Shown here piece after piece: positions 1 to 10,200 of a DNA stretch of 64,000 nt. This DNA is from Evernia prunastri. Its lineage: Eukaryota; Ascomycota; Lecanoromycetes; Lecanorales; Parmeliaceae. The position numbers and the translations under genes were made by a program. Where the stretch lies: assembly GCA_003184365.1 (NCBI GenBank), contig NKYR01000093.1:1-64000 (forward strand), given 5' to 3'. A model generated the notes under the pieces. It made no database searches. It was not told the DNA's origin and worked only from the letters and a program-made list of their open reading frames with translations. How positions within the stretch are numbered: position 1 is the first letter of the stretch; each line of letters begins with the position of its first letter.

Positions 1-880
1 GGGAAAGGGGGTTGATGTTGTGGGATGCGTGGGAGGTGTGAGGTGTGATAGATGTGAGTGTGTGTGAGAGGGTGAGAGAGGAAGGGGTGTCAGAGTTGTG
101 TTGTGGGATGCGTGGGAGGTATGGGGGTAGGGTAAGATGGATGAGATGGGATGGGATGGGATGGGATGGGATCAGATGGGGCGGTGGGATGGGGTAGGAG
201 AAGGTAGGGCGGGTGAGATGGATGGGATGGGATGGGGACGGGACAGAGGGGTATGGTAGGACGGGAATACTGGGATGGGATGGGATTGGATGGAATTGGA
301 TACGATGTGATACAATACGACAGGATACAACAAGCTACCACAGTCCAGTATACCACAAGACATGACTAGCCACACACGCAGTGCAAATAAGAAATCGAAT
401 CCGACCTTCCTCATCGAATGGAATCTTTACCTGGTGCATGAATGAGATGGGGTTGGATATCAAGATGGACTTCTCTCACAGTGCGGTCTGTACGGTTTTT
501 TCGTTCCTTTGTGGGATCGAGGCTTTATATGAGACATTTTGTGGAAGACTTTATATATATGTGAGGCTTCATGTGAGACTTTACGCGTTTTTTTTATTTT
601 ACTTTACTGATTTGTTGTAGACGTATATGCATATAGACATACATACCAACCCTCCCCCCTTCACGCACACCACCTCCACAGCCCCCATTCTATCCCTCTC
701 GAACCCCCCCGCCCCAACGACCCCAAGACCCCTTTCCCCTTTCTCTTCCAAACATCCTCAAAACCCTCTTCCCCCTTTCCCCCTTTCCCCCTCTCCTCAA
801 ACCCCCACCTCGTCTCAACATCCCTCCTCGCTCACATCACCCCATANGGATCCGCATACAAGCTTCAACTCCCTCCCACA
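1..880. repeat. Low-complexity G-rich then C-rich sequence
   Basis: Bases 1-300 are degenerate GGGAT/GGGTAG/GTGTGAG repeats, with five perfect GGGAT units at 148-172. Bases 620-840 are C- and CT-rich on the plus strand. Open frames here are repetitive Pro/Ser/His translations and are not credible genes. An ambiguous base sits at 847, directly before the retrotransposon fragment begins, so the junction may be an assembly join. The unit is not the TTAGGG telomere repeat. Confidence 0.75.
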
Positions 881-1314
881 ATGAAGATCCGTCCGGTCTT
901 CAGTCCTAAGCTATTGACACTCGCTCCGACGGACCCACTGCCTGGCCAGAAGAATCCTTCCCCCCAGCCAGTTGAGACGCCTAAGGGAGACGCCTGGGTG
1001 GTGGAAGATATCCTGGACTCTCGCCGTCACTATGGCAAATTGCAGTACCAAGTGAGATGGAAAGATGATGACGATACCCTCACTTGGTGGAATACTGATA
1101 ATGATGAGTTTGAGGGGGCCCAGGACGTAGTCAATGACTATCACAACAAATATCCGGAGAACCCAGGGCCGCACAACGCTGTTGCCAAGTCAAAGCGGCC
1201 CCGCCGTCTCCGAAATCTCCGGGGTCTCGCCACTATTTTTATCCTTTCTGCTCGCAGACGACTCGCAGGCCAATCTACAGCGCTGGGGCATCGCTTGCCT
1301 GAGGGGGGGGGTAG
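881..1314 (+). mobile_element. Ty3/gypsy chromovirus polyprotein remnant: C-terminal integrase tail with chromodomain
   Basis: The plus-strand frame from 881 encodes the C-terminal end of a gypsy-type pol polyprotein. A PVFSPKLL...DPLPGQ segment matches the stretch that precedes the chromodomain in fungal chromoviruses. It is followed by a chromodomain (roughly residues 35-95: WVVEDILDSR, LQYQVRWK, TWWNTDNDEF, then YPENPGP). In this family the chromodomain tethers integrase to chromatin. The frame runs into a G-rich polypurine tract at 1301-1312 and then the LTR. Gag, protease, RT/RNase H and the integrase core are missing because the element stops abruptly at about 880, beside the ambiguous base at 847. 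It is a fragment and cannot move by itself. Identification rests on recognised motifs, not on a search. Confidence 0.8.
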
Positions 1315-1537
1315 TGTTACGGACGTACCCTAGGTGTCAGGCACATAGGGAGTGTTTATGGCTATGTGTCTAGCACATAGAGTGTTTATTGGTTATTGAC
1401 ACATTCCCATTGACACATAGGCTAGCGGGGATTCTTCCTAGTATTTAAGCGCTCTTCTTCTGTACATATTTCCTCCTTATCTAGTTGTCTTATTCAATTT
1501 ACCCCCATTAGACTTGACTCTGGGCACGGTTCTGACA
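1315..1537 (+). repeat. 3' LTR of the gypsy fragment
   Basis: This 223-bp segment begins TGTTAC and ends TCTGACA, so it has TG...CA termini. It starts three bases after the polypurine tract that follows the chromodomain frame, exactly where a 3' LTR must lie. A TATA-like TATTTAAG is near 1442, as expected for an LTR promoter. The 5' LTR is outside the window or lost, so target duplication and LTR-LTR divergence cannot be checked. The sequence is not AT-rich, unlike the neighbouring palindrome, so it seems to have escaped strong RIP. Confidence 0.75.
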
Positions 1538-1538
1538 T

Positions 1539-1612
1539 CTAATTCCACACTCCCTTACCTCTTTGAGTAAAATCCGATATTTAGCCGTTAGGAGGGTGGG
1601 ACACGTCTGAGC
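1539..1612 (+). repeat. 74-bp segment repeated in inverted orientation at the palindrome centre
   Basis: The reverse complement of this segment aligns without gaps to 2804-2877. I count 60 of 74 identical positions and 14 differences: 13 transitions, 12 of them in the C-to-T or G-to-A direction from this copy to the central copy. This copy is the less mutated one. Its right end forms a local hairpin with the first 30 bases of the palindrome (GTGGGA..CGTCTGAG against CTCAGACG..TCCCAC). Confidence 0.85.
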
Positions 1613-3891
1613 TTGCCTCAGTCCTCAGACGCTCCTCCCACACCAGAGCTATCCCTTTCGGGTTAAGAACCTACCGAATCGGGTATAGAACGAATTATTT
1701 TCGAGCTCGAGTTGAAAGACGTCTAAGCTCAAAATCTCGTAGTTTTGAAGGTTCAAGACGTCGCGAAAATATTAAAATTTTACTTTATTTAGCTGATGCT
1801 TAATGCGATTACGAAATTTAATAAATTTTAGATATTATATATAGTTTTATATAGATTAAGTATTATCTAAATTATATTTAAAATTTATTTTGAAATTTTA
1901 TCGATAAAAATATCGTATCGCATTTATTTATATATTTTATATTCGTAAAAAAAAATTTCAAGCGATAATAACGACGATATATTTTAATTCGATCTTTTAG
2001 AAAAAACTCGCGTCGATATATTTTTAATATTATATTATTTTTTAATACTATTTAGATTCTTAGTTAAAGACTAATAATAATATCGTTTAAGTGACTTTGA
2101 AAATTAAAAGTTTTTATTAATTTAAATCTCTTCGAAATATAACGTCGATATTATTCTTCGAGTTTCAAAAACTCACGTTCGAAGATTTTAAATATTATAA
2201 CTTCGTTTTCAAGTATAAAAAAAAAATAGATTTTCGATCTTTTTTTTTGAAGATAAGAGAGCGTAGTATAATTAATAAATTCTTGATATTCAAAATAATT
2301 AAAACAACGCGATTGTCAGGGAACGAGGCTTGGTAGAAGGATTCTCATTCTCTATGGCTAGGACTAGGTAGAATTCCAAGACGAAAGATGAGGAAACAAG
2401 AAAGAACGGGGGATGCGAGCAGCCCTTAAGGGGCTGTCGCCTAGATCGTCGGCTATCGCATAGATTAACCTGACTAGACTGAGATCCACACCATGACAGC
2501 GATATATCACGATTTTTATTAATACAACGAGAACTTAATCTTTTTTTTTTCAAAAAAAGCGCGAAGAATAAATAATCAAGTACTTCTTCAAGTATACTAC
2601 GTATAATAAAAGAATTTCACTTATCGTAATCGATTGTATCAAATTTTCAAAGAATTCTCAGAAATAAATAATAGCTGCTGATAGACTCTACGTAAGATAA
2701 TAATTATATTTAATCGCGATTACGACGCTATATAGAAAATATTAAAAGGACTTCATCTAAATATTTTTGAATACACGTAATTATCTACAATTTTGAGTTT
2801 TAAGCTCAGACGTGTCTTATTCTTCTAATAGCTAAATGTCGAATTTTACTTAAAGAGATAAGAGAGAGTGAAATTAGACACGTCTGAAAACTAAGATAAC
2901 GTCTGAGTCTAAAACTTAGTATTATAGATAATTGCGTATATTCAAAAATATTTAGATAAATTTCTTATAATTATTTTTCATATAGCACCGTAATCGCGAT
3001 TATATATAATTATTATCTTACGTAGAGTCTATTAGCTATTATTAAAAATAATTATTTCTAACTTTGAAAATTTGATACAATCGATCACGATAAGTGAAAT
3101 TCTCTTATTGTATATATATATATATATAATATATTTGAAGAATCATCTGACTATCTATTCTCCGCGCTTTCTTTTAAAAAAAAAATCAAGTTCTCGTCGT
3201 GATATATCGCGTTGTTTTGATTATTTTAAATGTTAAGACTTACACTGCGCTCTTTTATCTTTACAAAAAAATATCGAAAATCTATTCTTTTTTCTATATG
3301 AAAACGAAGTTATAATATCTAAAATCTTTAAACGTGAGTTTTTGAAGTTCGAAGAATTATATTAACGTTATACTTCGAGAGAGTTTAAAATAACGAAAAC
3401 TTTTAATTTTTAAACTTATCTATAAAATATTATTAATAATCTTTAATTAAAAATCTAAGTCGTATTAAAAAATAATATAATATTAAAAATATATCGACGC
3501 GTATTATTTTTTAAAGATCGAATTAAAATATATTATCGTCGTTATCGCTTAAAAATTTTTTTTACGAGTGCAAAATATGTGAATAAATGCGATATAATAT
3601 TCTTATCGATAAAATTTTAAAATAGATCTCGAATATAATTTAAATAATACTTAGTCTATATAAAAATATATATAATATCTAAAATTTATTAAATTTCGTG
3701 ATCGCATTAAGCATCAGCTAAATAAAGTGAAATTTTAATATTTTCGCGACGCCTTGAATCTTTAATAATACGGGTTTTTTTAGACGTCTCTCAACTCGAG
3801 CTCGAAAATAATTCGTTCTATACTCGATTCGGCAGGTTCTTAACCCGAAAGGGATAGCTCCGGTGGGAGAAGTGTCTGAGGACTGAGGCAA
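1613..3891. repeat. 2.3-kb RIP-mutated inverted repeat (large palindrome)
   Basis: The left arm (1613 to about 2803) and right arm (about 2878-3891) are reverse complements along almost their entire length, roughly 1 kb each after discounting the insertion at 2314-2498. Anchors: GGGATAGCTC at 3851-3860 against GAGCTATCCC at 1647-1656; GATGCTTAATGCGATTACG near 1795 against CGTGATCGCATTAAGCATC near 3699; CACTTATCGTAATCGATTG near 2618 against CAATCGATCACGATAAGTG near 3079. Outer ends keep normal composition and the interior is very AT-rich, as after RIP. The loop is the 74-bp element described separately. No coding region survives. The right arm has a few extra bases close to the loop. Whether this is a foldback transposon or two inverted copies of a longer repeat cannot be told from here. 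Confidence 0.88.
2314..2498. mobile_element. 185-bp solo-LTR-like insertion with 5-bp target duplication
   Basis: This block interrupts the left arm of the palindrome. It starts TGTCAGGG and ends CCATGACA, giving TG...CA termini and 5-bp terminal inverted repeats (TGTCA/TGACA). It is flanked by GCGAT on both sides (2309-2313 and 2499-2503). The uninterrupted right arm shows a single copy of that site, which proves the insertion. Five-base duplications with TG...CA ends are typical of LTR retroelements, so a solo LTR is the best reading; a very small non-autonomous element is possible. Its composition is near neutral while the surrounding arm is AT-rich, which implies it arrived after the RIP of the palindrome. 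Orientation is not determined. Confidence 0.8.
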
Positions 3892-4215
3892 ATACAATTT
3901 GTAATAATCAATGTACCTTACGTATGGAATTATTCGTCTCTATGGTCCTACGTAACTTTCATGTCTCTCACCAATGATGATGTGTAATGATCGAGCTTTT
4001 ACAACTATCTTCTCACAAATGAATAAAGTATCCATTGTAAGAATCCAGCGCTTGATTGCTGCAAGGATCTGCTACCCGTATCGGCCATTTGTAAATTAGA
4101 AAAAATGGTCCAAGGGATGGCGGAGCATGTCAATTTGCTTTCTTAACCACTAAAACATATGGTCCGTCTCCTTCCCTTGGAGGTGCACGTTGGAATGGTA
4201 ACCAACATATCAATC
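3892..4215. other. Spacer between palindrome and PKS 3' end
   Basis: No coding capacity or repeat seen. It would contain the 3' untranslated region of the PKS gene, which is transcribed towards the palindrome. Composition returns to near normal immediately outside the right arm. Confidence 0.5.
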
Positions 4216-7200
4216 CTAGAGCTCCTGTCGCTTCACAAGCTCCGAGGCTAGAGCCATCTTCTCAGCCAGCTCTTCGATCGGAATGCCGCTCAAGATGACC
4301 AAAGAGGAAACGTCCGCCTTCAACTGCCTTGTCGCCCAAGTCCTTAGATCAATAGCGACCAGCGAATCGATCCCATGCTCACGAACAGGCTTCTCAACAT
4401 CCACTTCGCTGCGGCTTATTCCCGTAGACTGCGCGATTCTGTCCACCAGTGCATTTCTCACCACAGCGGTCGCAGCGACGTGGTCCAGAGCTTCGCGTAG
4501 CCGTGCTTTCAGTTGCGGGCCGGCGCTCTTCTCGTTAGCCTCTGTCGCACGTCGAGAGTCGATGGCGCGCAGGTGGGCGAATTTGGCGTCTTCCAACCAT
4601 GCGACGTCGACGGCTCCGGATCGCTCCAGCATACCACCCGTGCTAAGCCCGGTGATGATCTGGGCAGGAAGTTTGGAATTTTCATGCGTAATGGCCACTT
4701 CCAAAAGACGAAGCAGCTCCGCTTCACGTACGCCTCAGAGACCGGAGTTGATCAGGTGCTCGACTTTCTCCGGTCGGTCAACTAAAATGCCGGCGTCGAT
4801 GATCCACCCTAAATCAATTGATGTGGCCGGCAAGCCTTTGCTACGGCGGTGTTGCGCGAGTGCATCTTGGAACGTACATCCTGCTGCATAGTTTGCTTGA
4901 CCTTTGTGTCCACATACGCCTACGCACGACGAGATCATAACAAAGAAGTCTAGATCTTGCGGCATCTGCTCATGCAGGTTTCGCGATCCCTGAACCTTTG
5001 GTCTTATGGAGGTCGTCCAGTCCTCAGCAGCCATTTTTTCGAAAGTCGAGTCTCGAAGATCCATGGCAGCTTGAACCATCCCTCGGATTGGGGGCATGTC
5101 TTTCTTGCACTCTAGGATGGCGCCCCGCAACTGATGGGTGTCTGCGATATCGCAGGTCAAAACGGATATCCTCGCACCTTTTCTTTCCATCTCTGCGACT
5201 GCTTCCTGAGCCTCTTGGTTTTGCGCTCCTGATCTGGAGAGTAGGATAAGCGATTTCGCGCCACGTTCTACCATCCATGCGGCTATGCTACGTCCAAGAC
5301 CACCAAGTCCGCCCGCAAGGACGTACGATGCTCTGGGGTGGAAATGATATCTTTTCGCGGCTGGGGGAGCGATCTTCGCACCGGTGTCAACTTCCCTTAT
5401 TCATCTTTAGAGTCCAGCCAGGACGAGACTTACCCCGATAATATCGCCATCTTCGTATAGAAGTACCGCCTTTTTCACCCTCTCTCTTGCGCGCATACGG
5501 TTCTCAGCCTCTGGCATTGCGGACAGCTTGTATGACATAGTAGAGCGCAACGGCGCTATCTCTCCCAGTCTCCGACTTCGCGGAGAATATGAGCCGCATG
5601 GGACGGATGGCAGTCGTATGTGGCCGTCATGTCGACCGATGCGAAGCTTGCTCTTCGCTGGAACGGTTTTATGTCCAATAAAGTCTTGGTATCAAGGTAT
5701 TGCCCGAGATCAATGAAGCGGCCATTCCTGGCGAGGCAATCCCACGACGTAGCCATAATATCTCCTCGACAGCTGTTTAATACAACATCAACGCCTTTTC
5801 CCTCCGTTACGTGTGAAACAATCTTGGCGAATCTCAGACTGTCGCTGTAAAGTATTTGGTGTTCGTCTATGTGGAACGACTCCGCGAAAAAGTCTCGACG
5901 CCGTGGATTCGTTGTTGCGACGAAGGTGTTGGCGCCGATAAGCTGAGCTAGTGTGATAGCGGCTTCGTCGACCCCATCTCCCGAGTCATGGATGAGGATA
6001 GATTCCCCACTTCTTAGCTGTGCTTTCAAGTGCAAAGCTTCGTACGCCGTGCAGTATGCGATCGGGACACAGGCCGCGGCGTCAAATGAGATGGATGAAG
6101 GGATCAGTTGAGACAATGCTGAAGAACTTCTTATCAACGATCGCTGACATGCTTTCCCCCAGATCATGACTCGGTCTCCCACACTGAAGTTACGGACATT
6201 GGATCCGAGTCTGCCGACTATGCCTGCACACTCGTTGCCAATGGTACGCTCAAAACCAACGAGATCAGATGGCCTAATAGACGAGGCCTTCACGAAAACC
6301 TCGACCTCATGATCCCCGAGGTCTTGTGAGACATCAGCATCTTTCATAATTTGTAGATGACCGCCTTTGTGCTCGACTATAATCTGACCGCCCCCCGTAT
6401 TTAACGGCTCATAAATGGGTTCGCACGGTCTTCCTTGAGTAATGACTTGGTCGTCAAGTTTGGGCAGTAGCCAAAGGCGTGGAATGCATATCTGTCCGTT
6501 CTGCATTAAAAATTCGTTTTCGACGATAGTGTGCGTTGATTCTTGGACCATAGGGATCATGATCTGGACAATGGATGAAGTGATTTGTTCTTCACTAGCA
6601 AACCCTTTGGTGAGTCCACCATCCTCAGTATCCAGTGACAGTTGTAATGTTGCGAAGCGTGACATTGTTTCATTCCGAACTGTTCGGGCAAGACCACCTA
6701 CGATGTTCATGTCTGGATATGTGTCGTTGGCTGCGCTACTTTTGTTGACCCACAATATCGATTGACTCTCGAGAACGAGGCGCTTCAACATCAGGAAATC
6801 CTCGGCCGAGAGACTGGATAGGAGCGGTGCGTCTATCTCCAACAACATAACGAGAAAATTTCCCGTAGCTATCTGGCTTTCCATCTGACCGAATTCTGCT
6901 GTGGTCGAGATGATCTCGTTCGCCGAGAGACGCTTGACGAGCTCACTCGAAAGCTTACGAGTCCGTACAGATGCGTTCCGGGGCTCTACGATGATGACAT
7001 TCCTTTTGTGCGATTCGGTGTGCGCGGTATACGACACAGAAAAAGCACATGTATTTATGTAGTCGCCTAAGGTGGGTTCCTGTGAGTGAGAAAATTGGTG
7101 GATACTGCCGAATTCTTGATCGGCTAAGGCGACCTTGAGCTTCTCGTATACGGAAGATTCTTTGTCTGAAAGAGTCAGCAAAGAGAACAGTACTGATGGC

Positions 7201-10200
7201 TATAAAAAGTCAAAACTACCTTCCTCTGCGCAAGATGTTTCGTCTGTAAGCTTCACAGTCGCCCCTAGGATTATCAAGGTACTATGTCTATCATCTATCG
7301 TCAGCAGGACCGTTTCAAGAAATTAGTTCTGATCTCCAAGGCACAGCTTCATATAAAGTAGTCGAAGTAAACCAGATGTATTCATGTTAAGCTTACCCAT
7401 TCAGCAGCAGTCGAAGCTCGTCGAGGGTCCCTCGGATGTCCGTCTGTTTATCCATTGACTGGCGCCACAGCGTCAGCCTCCGAAACGCAAAGGTACCTAC
7501 GTAGAATGTAGGTAGTGTACTTACAAGCCTTGCGATGACGACATCATATACTTCTCCTTCGTCGCCTTGGTGGGCGGAAATCTGTGCCAGATCCATGTCT
7601 AGAAAGTGCAGCTTGGGTTGCCATTTGGACAGGACACGTTTGGCGGTTTCAAGATCCTCTGGCTGTGCACTTGCGTAAGTCCAAGATGAAAACCTCGGAG
7701 TTGGATCCTCATTGTTGTTCACGCGTTCGAGAAGACATCGGCTCAACTCAGCTCTCTAGTCACCCAACATTAACACTTTGGAGGTTGGCGATCGATGGAG
7801 CGTATAATTCAGATACTGTTCGATTGAAGTTTTGCAGTCAACTGGAAGGAATCTGACATCCGGTTTCCAAATCATTTGACTGCATATCTTTCTGACACTT
7901 GATTCGTGATCGGGATCTTGCATCCCTGGCAGAGTCACGAGTCTCATGTTTTCCACTGTGACAAGAGTGCGCTCCCAAGTGGAAACCGAGAGTATGGCGG
8001 ATCCCTCAGCCTTGCAAGGATCAATCCAGTGACTGGTCGAATATCCTTCCAATGTAGTGCCAGCTTTCGCCGTGCAAAGCGCAGATATATAGACATTGTC
8101 TATGTGTGTTTCCATTACTGCGCATGGCAAACCATAGCTGGACTTACTTAACGCAGGAAGCAGCATCTGGGTGAGGCTCTGGAGGAGCGCTGGATGAATG
8201 ACATGCGGGTATTCGAAGTTAACAGGCATAGTGCTAGCAGTATCTGGTACCTGCAACTTGTAACAGCCATTCTTACCGCTGACAGCTATCCAGTGGAGAT
8301 TCATGAAGGTAGGCCCGTATATCATCCCTATGTTGCTGAGGCCTGTGTAGAATTTTTTTCTCTTCACACTTTCCAAGCTTTCATTCTTAATATTTCTATA
8401 CTTCTGGCTGTGCTTCGCATCTTCGAGTTCTTGCTCGTTTGTACCGAACCAATCTGACGCTTCTACCGCCCGAATGTGGGTAATGATGAGGCCGGACGCC
8501 ACTTGCTTGAACTCAGCTTCGTTAGGGTTTCGGCAGGTAATTGTGAAACCGTTCCAGGAAGAGGTTCCGACATCTTTGCTGATCGGTTTGAAGTATAGCC
8601 AGACTTCCGCGCCCTCTTCGGATGCCGGTATGACCACATCTCGCTCGAAGCACACATTGCGAAGTTCATATCCAGCTACCGTCTGAGAAGCGTCGTACGC
8701 CAGCTGCTTTGCAGCCTCCACCGCCATTGCAATAATGCCCCAGTTCGGGTATGGGATGTCATGGTTGATCTACATCGGCATCAGCAACAATAAATTCATC
8801 AATGCAAAAAGTCAGCCACAAGACCTGATGATCAGCCATCCACGGTATCTCTGACATCCTTAGAAAATGTCTCCAGATCGGCATCGAGGTGTCTCCAACG
8901 GGTGCTCCGAGTAAGTCCTGGTGGGGGTGCTTCTGGTTACGGTGTCCTATACTTTTTGCGGATTCGAACCAGTGCCTCGAGTTGTGATTCCAGGGATACG
9001 ATGGTAAGTCCGTCAGCAGAGCCGTATCCTGCCGAGGGTTTCCGTGGTGTTGGTTAAGGGCGGGCAGGTCCACGGGATACCCCAAACACCACAGCAGGCC
9101 AGCTGCTCCAAGAGCCGTGACCGCGGCATCTTCATGCTTGCGCAACAGAGAAGTATACTGCACAACATCGTTGTCTAATGATTGCTTCAGAGGCTCTTTA
9201 AGGACGCAATGCGCGCCAATTTCTACCCACGCATCGATAGCCGCTCCTTTGGGTTTCCGCGCTCGCCGTCCAGATGAAATTTGGGACGCCATACTCTGTA
9301 TGGCTTCAGAAAAGCGGACCTTGGAGGTCAGAGTAGCGATCCAATGCTCGGAGCGGTTCACCGTCGCCTCATCCATCTGATCGCCGGTCACCCACGAGTA
9401 GAATTTGATACTCTGATTCCCAGCTGATGGCGGGTCCCACACCCCCGCCAGTGCCTCTGAATGTGCAGCCCTCGCACTTGCCATATGATGGGAATGATAT
9501 GGAGCATCAACAGCTAATCTCCTGGCAAAAACACCATCGCCCTTGAATTTCTCTAACAATGTGTCGAGCTCCGGTCCAGTTCCAGACAGAGTCACGCTTT
9601 TCGGGCTGTTGACACAGCCAACTGTCACTCGGCCACTTGAATTGGAATCTAAATCCAGATACGATGTTACTTCCTTCTCCGATAAGCCTACACCCATCAT
9701 ACCCCCGAGTGGGGCAAGAATCTGTCCACGAGCGTATGATAGTCTCCAAGCCGTCTCTCGCGCAATGAGATTAGCGCAATAAGCCGCGGCTATTTCGCCG
9801 CTCGAATGGCCCAGTACTGCGCAAGGTGCGATGTGCCACGATCTCAGAAGCTCTATTAGAGCGACTTGTACAATTGCTGATAACGGTTGGGCGTAAGCCG
9901 GCTTGTTGATGTTTGATTCCGAGCTATCACGCTGAAGCTCTTCTGTGAAACGTCATCCACTGCATTAGAGACTCGTTCCGCTCATTTTCCTTCTTACCGT
10001 ACACAGACCATTTACAGCCCAACGTCTTCAAATACGCATCGGCATCTAGCAAGCTTCTTCCATACACCTGATATCTCACAAGTTCGCGCCCCATGGCATG
10101 CAATTGAGCGCCCTGACCTGTGAACAGAAACGCCACCCGCGGTACCCTTGTGGAATTGATTGGTTTGCTCATCTTGGAATCAACCTTTTCGCACAGCTCG

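Noticed and set aside
1..360. GGGAT repeats as a telomere or subtelomeric end
   Set aside because: The unit differs from the TTAGGG repeat of filamentous ascomycetes and its degenerate mix suits a minisatellite.
848..865. GGATCC and AAGCTT close together, as in a cloning-vector polylinker
   Set aside because: Two six-base sites six bases apart are not enough; no other vector sequence is visible. The doubt about the junction is reported instead.
2314..2498. MITE or DNA-transposon reading of the insertion
   Set aside because: TG...CA ends with a 5-bp duplication and only 5-bp inverted repeats suit an LTR better; a DNA element would usually have longer inverted termini.
2299..2553. Minus-strand open frame of 84 codons spanning the insertion in the palindrome
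   Set aside because: It crosses both borders of the LTR-like insertion and AT-rich arm sequence, with no domain; it is fortuitous.
7756..7860. An intron removing the in-frame TAG at 7756-7758 (for example GTATCT...CTAG, 61 nt)
   Set aside because: It would delete residues that match the conserved lead-in to the methyltransferase domain, so the stop is more likely real.
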